DNA of 49,818 bases, from contig CALJNE010000030.1 of the NCBI GenBank assembly GCA_937982115.1, positions 1-49,818 on the forward strand. The letters run 5' to 3'. The notes under the pieces were generated by a model. The model ran no database searches. It was not told the DNA's origin and worked only from the letters and a program-made list of their open reading frames with translations. The position numbers and the translations under genes are program-made. The DNA comes from an uncultured Bacteroidales bacterium. GTDB taxonomy: Bacteria > Bacteroidota > Bacteroidia > Bacteroidales > ML635J-15. Numbering within the stretch: position 1 is the stretch's first letter; the number at the start of each line of letters is the position of its first letter. Shown in pieces: positions 36,220-44,208 of this stretch.

Positions 36220-36678
36220 ATGAAAAGCGAACTTAAAGTAAAAGCAATAGAAAAAGGTACTGTAATTGACCATATAAAACCCGAAGCATTATACAAAATT
36301 CTTTCAATTATTGGTATCGAAAAAATTGATACTCAAGTATTTATTGGAAATAATCTGGATAGCGAAAAATACGGTAAAAAAGCTATTATAAAAATTGCTG
36401 ACAAATTTCCTTCGATTGATGATATTAACAAAATAGCTCTAATTGACCCACATGCCGTTATCAATATTATTAGAGATTATCAGGTTGTGGAAAAGAAAAA
36501 AGTTGAACTGCCTGAAAAAATCGAAGGCTTTGTAAAATGTATAAATCCAAAGTGTATAACTAATCACGAAAAAGTTGAAACAAAATTTAAAGTTGTGATT
36601 AAAGACGAAAAAGTAAATTTAAAATGTTATTATTGCGAAAAAATTACCGGACAGGACAATATCGAAGTTATAAGGTAG
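36220..36678 (+). CDS. pyrI: Aspartate carbamoyltransferase regulatory chain
   Basis: The 152-residue zinc protein binds CTP/ATP and tunes the catalytic chain. The N-terminal allosteric domain includes KAIEKGTVIDHIKPEAL. The zinc ligands C107, C112, C136 and C139 (CINPKC and CYYC) align with the Escherichia coli set. The length is normal. It follows pyrB directly on the same strand in the usual pyrBI order. Confidence 0.97.
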   Translation: MKSELKVKAIEKGTVIDHIKPEALYKILSIIGIEKIDTQVFIGNNLDSEKYGKKAIIKIADKFPSIDDINKIALIDPHAVINIIRDYQVVEKKKVELPEKIEGFVKCINPKCITNHEKVETKFKVVIKDEKVNLKCYYCEKITGQDNIEVIR

Positions 36679-36698
36679 TTATAAAATAAAACCGTATT

Positions 36699-37874
36699 AT
36701 GAAAAAATTTATTTTTCTGATATTCTCGCTCTCTTTGATTACAACTCTTAATTGTAAAGCACAAATTGTGGAAAACAATAATGAATTTGCATTTGAAATT
36801 TTTAAACAAATTTCTGCATCAGACAGTCTTGAAAATGTATTTCTAAGTCCTTTCAGCATCAGTACCGCCTTAAGTATGGCGTATGACGGTGCTGCAGGAA
36901 AAACTGCTAAAGAAATGCGTCAAGTTCTAAGGTTTACCAAAGACCAAAAACTCTCGCATAAAGAATTTACCGATTTATTAAAGTATTACCGAAATTCAAA
37001 GCAACAAGTTTTTAAAACTGTAAATGCTGCCTTTGCTCAAGAAAAATACAATTTTCTGCAATCCTATCTTGATTTATTGAAAAATTATGACGCAATCATC
37101 AAGACTGTTGACTTTAGAGATGCAAATAAAAGAGAAATTGCTCGTCGCGAAATGAATAAATGGGTCTCAGATAATACCGAGAAAAAAATCGAAGAATTGA
37201 TTGATAAAAACTCAATTGACGATCTTACCCGACTTGTTCTTATCAATGCGATTTATTTTAAAGCTGATTGGAAATTTAAGTTTGATGAAACTCAAACCCG
37301 CCAGATGATTTTTCAATCAAAAAAGCGTCAATACATCACTGCCTTTATGCACATGCGTGAAAACATGAACTTCTACCAGTCTGAAAAACTCGTTGCTATG
37401 GCTCTGCCTTATGCCGACGATATTGCAACTCTTTATGTTATTATGCCGGTAGATGAAAATATTGATGCACTTGCTACTTCCTTCTCTTATAAAGATTTTA
37501 TTAGTCTTAAATCTGAATTAAAATCAACTAAAGTTGACTTCTTCATACCTAAAATCAAAATTGAAAGCAGATATAAATTAAAAGACGTCCTTATAAAAAT
37601 GGGAATGGTTGAAGCATTTACATCAAAAGCCAATTTCAAAAATATGAACGGACGTTCCGACCTTATGATTGATGATGTAATTCATCAGGCATTTATTGAA
37701 ACATACGAAACAGGCACAGAAGCTGGAGCTGCAACAGCCGTAGTAGTTCGCGAAAAGTCGGCACCACAACTTATATATGTAAATTTTAACAAACCTTTCA
37801 TTTTTATAATCCAGGAAAATAAAAAAGGATCTATTTTATTTATCGGAAAATTTATTAAGCCATTTCAACAATAA
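36699..37874 (+). CDS. Secreted serpin-family protease inhibitor
   Basis: The 391-residue protein has a signal peptide (about 1-22, ending CKAQ) and a full serpin fold: NVFLSPFSISTALSMAYDGA, LVLINAIYFKADW, ALPYADDIATLYVIMP and the C-terminal NFNKPFIFIIQENKKGSILFIGKFI. The reactive-centre hinge is ETGTEAGAAT (337-346), with small residues where inhibitory serpins need them. Counting 17 residues from E337 puts K353 at P1 and S354 at P1', which predicts inhibition of trypsin-like proteases. The -N-C- before the cut is not a good lipobox, so it is probably released into the periplasm or medium. It lies 20 bp after pyrI. A shared transcript is possible without any functional link. Confidence 0.93.
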   Translation: MKKFIFLIFSLSLITTLNCKAQIVENNNEFAFEIFKQISASDSLENVFLSPFSISTALSMAYDGAAGKTAKEMRQVLRFTKDQKLSHKEFTDLLKYYRNSKQQVFKTVNAAFAQEKYNFLQSYLDLLKNYDAIIKTVDFRDANKREIARREMNKWVSDNTEKKIEELIDKNSIDDLTRLVLINAIYFKADWKFKFDETQTRQMIFQSKKRQYITAFMHMRENMNFYQSEKLVAMALPYADDIATLYVIMPVDENIDALATSFSYKDFISLKSELKSTKVDFFIPKIKIESRYKLKDVLIKMGMVEAFTSKANFKNMNGRSDLMIDDVIHQAFIETYETGTEAGAATAVVVREKSAPQLIYVNFNKPFIFIIQENKKGSILFIGKFIKPFQQ

Positions 37875-37893
37875 TAATAATAATAATTTAAGT

Positions 37894-38334
37894 ATGAAAA
37901 GAGTTTTTATTATTAGTATTTTAATAGGCTTTACAACAGCAATTTTTCCTCAAAAAGGATTTGTCTCCTATTTAGAACCAAGTTTTAAAAACATTGATGT
38001 AAGATACAAAATAACAAATCTTAATTTTTTCAATAAAAACAGCCCTGCAGTTATAATTTTAAAACTTAAGAATAATAATAAATTTGATGTTCAGGTTGAT
38101 ATTCAAATAGAATATCATTTTGGAATCAAATCAAGATACAAAAGCGAAAAAGTATCGGTTTGTATTCCCGCCGGACGAATTGTCGGCGGTAGAATGCACG
38201 GACTAAGTTTTGAACTCAAAACTTCTGATACCAAAATATTCGAAAATGAAGAAAACGAATGGTTTTTTAGTGTATTCGAAGTTGAAAAAATTGATAAATG
38301 TACTGTTAATAGAAAAAAATTAATTTCAAATTAG
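37894..38334 (+). CDS. Small exported protein of unknown function
   Basis: The 146-residue product has a signal peptide (MKRVFIISILIGFTTAIFPQ). The mature part is beta-rich and basic, with YKITNLNFFNKNSPAVIILK and KFDVQVDIQIEYHFGIKS suggesting an Ig-like or lipocalin-like fold, and only two cysteines (in VSVCIPAG and KCTVN). I do not recognise a family. It starts 19 bp after the serpin stop across an AAT repeat and ends 1 bp before the next lipoprotein gene, so the three are likely one transcript. The role may be in the envelope alongside its neighbours. Confidence 0.6.
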   Translation: MKRVFIISILIGFTTAIFPQKGFVSYLEPSFKNIDVRYKITNLNFFNKNSPAVIILKLKNNNKFDVQVDIQIEYHFGIKSRYKSEKVSVCIPAGRIVGGRMHGLSFELKTSDTKIFENEENEWFFSVFEVEKIDKCTVNRKKLISN

Positions 38335-38335
38335 C

Positions 38336-38866
38336 ATGAAAAACTTAGTTTTTGTAATTATTTTGCTCGTAAGTGCTGTATTGTTTTCTTGTAATAACAT
38401 CTCAAAAAAATCCCAGGAAGAAAGTTCATGTTGCAAAACCGAACAAAGTGAAATGTGCAAAGACGTAATGTCTGTTGCCGAACTTAACAATAATCTCGAA
38501 GCCAATATTGATAAAGAAGTTGCAGTTTGCGGTTTTTGTTCTCACATCTGTTCGCATAGCGGTAAAAACTTATTCCTCGAAGAAAAAGACAATGCAGATG
38601 AACTAATAATCTGTAAAACCGGCGAAAATATTGAAAAATTAGACAAAAACCTCGAAAATCAATATGTTATTATCAAAGGGATTCTCAGGGCAGTAAAAGA
38701 AACCGAAAGTGAAGAGGTTGAAGTACATCACGATGTTAAAGTTAGCTATTACATCGAAGTAAATGATATGAAAAAATGTTCTTGCAACAGCAATTGCAAG
38801 TCAGATAAAGATAATGCCTGCTGCAGCAAAGGCACTCAAAAGAAATGCTGTAAATCTCTCAAATAA
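38336..38866 (+). CDS. Cysteine-rich lipoprotein
   Basis: The 176-residue product has a lipoprotein signal ending VLFSC (C19). It then contains 14 further cysteines, including CC pairs at 32-33, 162-163 and 171-172, CGFCSHIC (65-72) and a terminal tail CSCNSNC. Histidines 70, 74, 131 and 132 lie near the cysteines. The middle (about 50-142) looks like a small OB-like barrel: VAVCGFCSHICSHSGKNLFL, then IIKGILRAV and VSYYIEVNDM. Such a Cys/His pattern suggests metal binding or a redox buffer at the envelope. No family was recognised. The gene starts 1 bp after the preceding stop. Confidence 0.65.
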   Translation: MKNLVFVIILLVSAVLFSCNNISKKSQEESSCCKTEQSEMCKDVMSVAELNNNLEANIDKEVAVCGFCSHICSHSGKNLFLEEKDNADELIICKTGENIEKLDKNLENQYVIIKGILRAVKETESEEVEVHHDVKVSYYIEVNDMKKCSCNSNCKSDKDNACCSKGTQKKCCKSLK

Positions 38867-38885
38867 AAATATCAGTAATTTTTAT

Positions 38886-38893
38886 TACTTTTG
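38886..38893 (+). promoter_or_regulatory. mtaB: -7 element upstream of mtaB
   Basis: TACTTTTG matches TAnnTTTG and is followed after 1 bp by the hairpin at 38895. No -33 TTG was found at the usual spacing. Confidence 0.35.
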
Positions 38894-38894
38894 C

Positions 38895-38922
38895 AAAAAA
38901 CGGATATTATCCGTTTTTTGTT
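38895..38922 (+). terminator. Terminator after the Cys-rich lipoprotein gene
   Basis: AAAAAACGGAT (38895-38905) and ATCCGTTTTTT (38909-38919) form an 11-bp stem with a 3-base loop and a T-rich tail, 28 bp past the stop. It overlaps the expected start of mtaB transcription. Confidence 0.75.
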
Positions 38923-38940
38923 TTATACAGGAATTAGACA

Positions 38941-40236
38941 ATGAATAAAACAGTAGCTTTCAATACTTTAGGATGCAAACTTAATTTTGCAGAGAGTTCC
39001 CGGATTTATTCTTTTTTCAAAGAAAAAGGATTTAAACTTGTTCCTTTCAGTCATGAAGCCGACTTTTATGTTATAAATACCTGTACTGTTACTGCAAATG
39101 CCAACAAAAAAAGCCGCAATGCCATTCAAAGAGCAATTAAAAAAAATAAAAATGCGATTGTTATAGTAACCGGTTGCTATACACAAACAGGTCTTGAGGA
39201 ATTAAAAAAAATTAATGGAATTGATTACATCTTTGGAGCAAACGATAAAGAAGAAATAAAAAAAATTATTGATCATGCCACAAAATGCGATAGTCCGGGA
39301 ATAATAACAACCGAACACAAAGAAATGAAAACTTTTTTTCCGGCGGTTTCTCAAGATGATCGCACACGAACATTCTTAAAAATTCAAGACGGTTGTGATT
39401 ATTTTTGCTCCTATTGTACTATTCCCTATGCCAGAGGACGCAGCAGGAACATGAGTATAAAAGATGTTCTTCAAAAAATAGAAGAAGAGGTTGAAAAGGG
39501 CACAAAAGAAATTATTCTCACCGGTGTTAACATCGGAGATTTCGGGAAATCAACATCCGAAAGTTTTCATAATTTATTGAAAGCTATTGTTAATCAAAAT
39601 ATAATTCCGAGATTAAGAATCGGCAGCATCGAACCAGATTTGTTAAGTGGGGATATAATAAAATTGATAGCGGATTCGGAAATTATTATGCCGCATTTTC
39701 ATATTCCTCTACAATCCGGAGACAATGAACTGCTAAAAATTATGAAACGTAAATACACCACCGAACTTTTTAAAAACAGAATAGATACCATCCATAAATA
39801 TATCCCTGATGCTTTTATAGGAATAGATTTAATCGTAGGCATGAACGGTGAAACTAATGAAATATTCGAACGTTCATACAATTTTATTAAGACTCTTGAT
39901 ATATCCTACATTCATTATTTTCAATATTCAGAAAGAAAAAACACTCCGGCTTTGAATTTTACACCCAAAATTTCTCCACAAATAAAAAATGAACGGGTAA
40001 AACTTATAAATCAATTGTGTGAAGAAAAAAACAAAAAATTTCTTGAAAAAAATATAGGAAAAACTCAAAAGGTGTTGTTCGAGTCTAAAAAGAAAAATGA
40101 TAAAATCTTTGGTTTCACCGAAAATTATATTCGCGTTTCTGCACCTGTTAAACCAGAATTTATAAATAAAATTATTTCCGTAAGATTAACAGGTTTTGAT
40201 TTTGATAACGATTGTTTGAACTCAGAAATTTTATAA
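38941..40236 (+). CDS. mtaB: tRNA t6A37 methylthiotransferase
   Basis: The 431-residue radical SAM enzyme adds a methylthio group to N6-threonylcarbamoyladenosine at tRNA position 37. The N-terminal cluster ligands are C12, C48 and C79 (TLGCKLN, NTCTV, TGCYTQ). The radical SAM triad is C152, C156 and C159 (CDYFCSYC), followed by TIPYARGRSRN. The opening AFNTLGCKLN is the MtaB pattern, which separates it from MiaB and RimO. A C-terminal TRAM-like part ends the protein. It ends 2 bp before the inositol monophosphatase gene. Assignment to MtaB is by motif and length. Confidence 0.92.
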   Translation: MNKTVAFNTLGCKLNFAESSRIYSFFKEKGFKLVPFSHEADFYVINTCTVTANANKKSRNAIQRAIKKNKNAIVIVTGCYTQTGLEELKKINGIDYIFGANDKEEIKKIIDHATKCDSPGIITTEHKEMKTFFPAVSQDDRTRTFLKIQDGCDYFCSYCTIPYARGRSRNMSIKDVLQKIEEEVEKGTKEIILTGVNIGDFGKSTSESFHNLLKAIVNQNIIPRLRIGSIEPDLLSGDIIKLIADSEIIMPHFHIPLQSGDNELLKIMKRKYTTELFKNRIDTIHKYIPDAFIGIDLIVGMNGETNEIFERSYNFIKTLDISYIHYFQYSERKNTPALNFTPKISPQIKNERVKLINQLCEEKNKKFLEKNIGKTQKVLFESKKKNDKIFGFTENYIRVSAPVKPEFINKIISVRLTGFDFDNDCLNSEIL

Positions 40237-40238
40237 TC

Positions 40239-41030
40239 ATGAACTTTGAAAATATTTTAACAGAAGTAACAAAAATAGCTAAAACCTCTGGCTCTTTAAT
40301 ACGAGAACGATTTTATTCAAAAGAAAATTTTGTTTTCGAAGAAAAAGGAATAAATGACTATGTTACTGAAATAGATAAACTGTCAGAAAAAATAATTGTG
40401 GAGGGATTGTTGGCAGTATTCCCGGAAGCAGGTTTTATAGCTGAAGAAAACACTAAAAGCACAAGATCTGAAATATATAATTGGATAGTTGATCCTCTGG
40501 ATGGGACAACAAACTTTATGCATGGGATTTTTCCGGTTGCAGTAAGCATTGCACTTATGAAAAAAGACGAAATTATTCTGGGAGTAGTTTATGAAGTTGG
40601 CTTAGACGAATGTTTTGCTGCAATTAAAGGTAAAGGTGCTTTCCTTAACGGGAAAAGGATTCATGTATCCGAAAGTGATTCTTTAAAGAAATCCCTTGTT
40701 GCAACAGGTTTTCCATTCAGGAATTTCTCCATGCTCGAACCCTATTTAAAAATACTCGGAGAACTTACAGGCGAAACACGAGGAATCAGACGGCTCGGAT
40801 CGGCAGCTACCGATTTGGCTTACGTTGCGTGTGGCAGGTTTGAAGCTTTTTATGAATATGATCTAAAGCCATGGGATGTTGCAGCCGGAACTTTGATAAT
40901 TTCTGAAGCAGGTGGTAAAAATACAGATTTCAGTGGCGGGAATAATTTTATCTTTGGTGAACAAATAATATCATCAAACAATAAGATTCATAATTTGTTA
41001 GTTGAGATTGTTAAGAAACATTTAAAGTAG
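40239..41030 (+). CDS. Inositol monophosphatase family protein (SuhB-like)
   Basis: The 263-residue enzyme belongs to the Mg-dependent, lithium-sensitive phosphatases. It has the metal-site motif WIVDPLDGTTNFMHG, FIAEENT with the Glu ligands upstream, and YDLKPWDVAAGTLIISEAGG near the C-terminus. The length is normal for SuhB-type enzymes (about 260-270). The ATG at 40239, 2 bp after the mtaB stop, is preferred over a TTG at 40212 inside mtaB. It is probably co-transcribed with mtaB. Whether it acts on inositol phosphate, another sugar phosphate or NADP cannot be told. Confidence 0.92.
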   Translation: MNFENILTEVTKIAKTSGSLIRERFYSKENFVFEEKGINDYVTEIDKLSEKIIVEGLLAVFPEAGFIAEENTKSTRSEIYNWIVDPLDGTTNFMHGIFPVAVSIALMKKDEIILGVVYEVGLDECFAAIKGKGAFLNGKRIHVSESDSLKKSLVATGFPFRNFSMLEPYLKILGELTGETRGIRRLGSAATDLAYVACGRFEAFYEYDLKPWDVAAGTLIISEAGGKNTDFSGGNNFIFGEQIISSNNKIHNLLVEIVKKHLK

Positions 41031-41076
41031 ACATACTTAAAAAAAATTTTCGTAAATTGCATTAAAAATAAAAAAT

Positions 41077-42534
41077 ATGAGAAAAATAATATTTTTAACA
41101 ATCCTGTCCCTTGCCTTAAGATTAACTTCTTTGGCAAATCTTGAGGTTTATTTCATGTATGCAACATTCAACTCTCCTTCAGGATCTTATCTGGAAACTT
41201 ATATGAGTATTATTGGAAACAGTGCGGTATTTTCTCCTACTGAAGATGGAAAATTTCAATCAAAAATTGAAGTTACCATGATTTTTAAACAAGACGGTAA
41301 AATATTTGATTTCAATAAATACATTATCGAAAGTCCCATAATTGAAAATCTTGAACAACAAAAACCTAATTTTATTGATTTGCAAAGAATCAGCATTCCT
41401 AATGGAAATTACAAATTCGAAATGATTATTAAAGACCTGAATGACCCGAATAATAAATCTTATTTTCTCAACGACATAATTAATATTGATTACAATTCCG
41501 CAGAAATGAAATTCAGTGATTTTCAACTAATTGAATCCATCACTCCTACAAAAAATCAAAATATTTTAAGCAAAGGAGGATATGATTTAACTCCTTATAT
41601 TTCAAATTTTTACCCAAATAACATCAATAGTCTCTCGTTTTATATCGAACTATATAATTCAGATAAAAAAATTGAAGGAGAATTTCTTGTAAAATACTAT
41701 ATTGAATCATTTGAAACAGGAAAAATTAATGAAAAAACCGCTCGTTTTAAAAAATTTTCAACAGCAAGTATTATCCCTATAATAGGTGATTTAAACATCT
41801 CAGATTTATCAACCGGGAATTATTATCTTGTTGTAGAAGCTGTTGACAGAGAGAATAACACACTGCAAAAAACAAAATTCTTTTTTCAAAGAAGTTTAGG
41901 AAACATTAACATTGAGGAATTTGCAGATTTGCTGAGTAAATTTGACATTAGAAATTCTTTTAGCGGATACATGGAAAACAAGGATTCATTAATGTTGTAC
42001 GTTTCTTGCCTCCGACCAATTGCAAATCAAGATGAAAGAAATTTTATTGATTACAGATTAAAAGCTGCAAAAGTAGATGATTTACAAAATTTCTTTGTGC
42101 AGTTTTGGCTCAAACGCAACAATGTAGATCCAAATTCACTGTGGGTGAAATACAAAGAGCAGGTAGATTTTGTTGATAAATATTATCGTACACCGATAAA
42201 TCGCGGTTTTCAGACTGATAGAGGCAGAGTTTATTTGCAATACGGAGCTCCAGACAGTAAGTATATTTCAAAGCATGAACCATCTGCATACCCTTACGAA
42301 ATATGGACATACCACAGAGTAGGGAACGAAAACAACAGAAAATTCATTTTTTACAATCCTCATATTGCCGGTGAAGAATACGAACTTTTACATTCAGACC
42401 TTACAGGAGAAGTTAAAACCCCAAATTGGGAGCGTGTGCTTCAAAAAAGAAACAATACCTTGTATGATCATGATGTAAAGAATGCTGATGATTCATGGGG
42501 TAGTCGTGCTGCTGAAGAATACAGAAAAAAATGA
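41077..42534 (+). CDS. GWxTD-domain exported protein
   Basis: The 485-residue protein starts with a signal peptide (MRKIIFLTILSLALRLTSLA). A long beta-rich region follows, then a C-terminal GWxTD domain whose hallmark reads GFQTDRGRVYLQYGAPD (377-393; Phe in place of Trp), preceded by FVQFWLKRNNVDPNS. The domain is common in Bacteroidetes and deltaproteobacterial-type exported proteins and has no assigned activity. Its ATGA overlap with the kinase gene downstream implies translational coupling. Confidence 0.82.
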   Translation: MRKIIFLTILSLALRLTSLANLEVYFMYATFNSPSGSYLETYMSIIGNSAVFSPTEDGKFQSKIEVTMIFKQDGKIFDFNKYIIESPIIENLEQQKPNFIDLQRISIPNGNYKFEMIIKDLNDPNNKSYFLNDIINIDYNSAEMKFSDFQLIESITPTKNQNILSKGGYDLTPYISNFYPNNINSLSFYIELYNSDKKIEGEFLVKYYIESFETGKINEKTARFKKFSTASIIPIIGDLNISDLSTGNYYLVVEAVDRENNTLQKTKFFFQRSLGNINIEEFADLLSKFDIRNSFSGYMENKDSLMLYVSCLRPIANQDERNFIDYRLKAAKVDDLQNFFVQFWLKRNNVDPNSLWVKYKEQVDFVDKYYRTPINRGFQTDRGRVYLQYGAPDSKYISKHEPSAYPYEIWTYHRVGNENNRKFIFYNPHIAGEEYELLHSDLTGEVKTPNWERVLQKRNNTLYDHDVKNADDSWGSRAAEEYRKK

Positions 42535-43454
42535 AAATTCGCTTTCTTAAAGGATTAAAATCGGAATACTTCTTTTTTCCGGAAGAAGAAGAATTTTTAT
42601 TGTCAAAATCTAAATTTTCTTTAGTTTATCTTGGTGCGGATATTAATACCAAAGAAAAAGTTATTTGCAAACGCCTCTCTCCTGCCCTTTTTGGCAGTAA
42701 TGTAGAGAGATTAAAATTCATAGTTGAAGCCGGATTTAGCGTAAACCATCCCGGTTTTGCAAAAAATATTGACCTGGTTGTCGAAGATACTGATGCCTTT
42801 ATAATTCAGGAATTTATTTATGGCAGAAATCTTAAATCTTTGATACAGGATCAAAATTATTTTGAAATCTTTTATAATACTTTTTTTTACAGAATAATTA
42901 TCTCTGTTTTGGATAGTCTTTCGTTTTTACACAAAAACGGATATTGTCACTGCGACATAAAACCGTCGAATATCATGGTTCAATTTGACGAAAACGGTAA
43001 AATTGACTTTAATAATCCTGTCGTTAAGATTATTGATTTCGGAAGTGTAAAAAAAAGTTATCAAATCGGTGAATTCGACAAATATACACGAAGCTTTAAC
43101 ATAATGTATGCTTCGCCGGAACAGATTTTTGGATTTACAGATTTTGTTGGTGATCATTCTGATATTTTCAGTACCGGGTTAGTATTATACGAATCTATTA
43201 CTAAGGAACCCGCAATGAAAGCAAACATTCCGTTGATTATGCAACAATATCAGGCAACAGCTCCTATCACTAAACATTACAGATTAGATGATGATTTGTT
43301 CAAAATAATTTCTAAAGCCACAGCAAAACCTAAACTAAAAAAAGTATTCCATAAATACCAAGAAAATGAATTGCGAATTGAATGTTTAAAATCAATGAGT
43401 GCAAGATTTCAGAAAGCCGCGGATTTTAAAGATGCATTGAATTTACTTTTATAA
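42531..43454 (+). CDS. Hanks-type serine/threonine protein kinase without glycine-rich loop
   Basis: The 307-residue kinase has the ATP-binding lysine K47 in KVICKRLS, the catalytic loop HCDIKPSNIMV (H140, D142, K144, N147; HCD in place of HRD), D169-F-G and the activation-end motif YASPEQIFG. D211 and DIFSTG follow. The usual G-x-G-x-x-G loop is replaced by SKSKFSLVYLG, with only one glycine at the far end. There is no transmembrane segment or sensor domain. Its start overlaps the GWxTD gene stop by 4 bp. The kinase core looks active except for the loop. Substrate and signal are unknown. Confidence 0.9.
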   Translation: MKIRFLKGLKSEYFFFPEEEEFLLSKSKFSLVYLGADINTKEKVICKRLSPALFGSNVERLKFIVEAGFSVNHPGFAKNIDLVVEDTDAFIIQEFIYGRNLKSLIQDQNYFEIFYNTFFYRIIISVLDSLSFLHKNGYCHCDIKPSNIMVQFDENGKIDFNNPVVKIIDFGSVKKSYQIGEFDKYTRSFNIMYASPEQIFGFTDFVGDHSDIFSTGLVLYESITKEPAMKANIPLIMQQYQATAPITKHYRLDDDLFKIISKATAKPKLKKVFHKYQENELRIECLKSMSARFQKAADFKDALNLLL

Positions 43455-43460
43455 AATTTT

Positions 43461-43468
43461 TATTTTTG
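43461..43468 (+). promoter_or_regulatory. -7 element upstream of the LOG-family gene
   Basis: TATTTTTG matches TAnnTTTG, 17 bp before the ATG. A TTG at 43437-43439 gives a spacing of 21. Confidence 0.45.
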
Positions 43469-43485
43469 CAAAAAATATCTATAAC

Positions 43486-44202
43486 ATGACAGAACAAGAA
43501 AAAAAAACATTAGAATCCATGACCATTAAAACATGGACAGAAAGAAAATCAAACGATGCGTGGAGTATATTTAAAATAATGGGTGAATTTGTAAACGGTT
43601 TTGAAAAGTTTGCAGAAATAGGACCTTGCGTTTCAATATTTGGTTCAGCACGAACAAAACCGGACAATCCATATTACAAAATGGCTACCGAAACTGCATA
43701 TTTACTTACTCAGAAAGGGTTTGGAGTTATGACCGGCGGTGGTCCCGGAATTATGGAAGCTGCTAATAAAGGCGCTGCATCAGGTGGTGGTAAATCTGCC
43801 GGCTGCAATATTAAACTCGAATTTGAACAAGCCCCCAATAAATACATTGACGAAGATAAACTTGTTACTTTCGATTACTTCTTCGTTCGTAAAGTAATGT
43901 TCATGAAATATTCTCAAGGATTTATCGTATTTCCTGGTGGCTTTGGAACTTTCGACGAATTGTTCGAAGCAATAACTCTTATTCAAACTCATAAAATCGG
44001 CCGCTTCCCAATAGTGCTTATGGATAAAAGTTATTGGTCGGGATTATTCAAATGGGTTGATGAAGTAATGTTTGAAAAAGAAAAATATATTTCTCCCGAA
44101 GATAGAAATATTTATCACATCGTTGATACTCCCGAAGAAGCAGTCAAAATTATTGACGACTTTTATAAAGAATATACACATAAACCTAATTTTGAGATTT
44201 AA
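43486..44202 (+). CDS. LOG-family protein (TIGR00730 Rossmann fold)
   Basis: The 238-residue protein has the LOG signature pair MTGGGPGIMEAANKGA and VFPGGFGTFDELFEAITL. The Arg and catalytic Glu of this family lie in these motifs. Relatives cleave nucleoside 5'-monophosphates such as cytokinin precursors or AMP to base and ribose phosphate. In bacteria most have no confirmed role. The N-terminal 40 residues are a helical extension. It has its own likely promoter and ends 6 bp before rtcB, so the two are probably co-transcribed. Confidence 0.9.
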   Translation: MTEQEKKTLESMTIKTWTERKSNDAWSIFKIMGEFVNGFEKFAEIGPCVSIFGSARTKPDNPYYKMATETAYLLTQKGFGVMTGGGPGIMEAANKGAASGGGKSAGCNIKLEFEQAPNKYIDEDKLVTFDYFFVRKVMFMKYSQGFIVFPGGFGTFDELFEAITLIQTHKIGRFPIVLMDKSYWSGLFKWVDEVMFEKEKYISPEDRNIYHIVDTPEEAVKIIDDFYKEYTHKPNFEI

Positions 44203-44208
44203 AATTAG

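Noticed and set aside
36699-36765. Lipobox in the serpin signal peptide (TLNC)
   Set aside because: Asn before the Cys does not fit a lipoprotein signal; cleavage after CKA before QIV is more likely.
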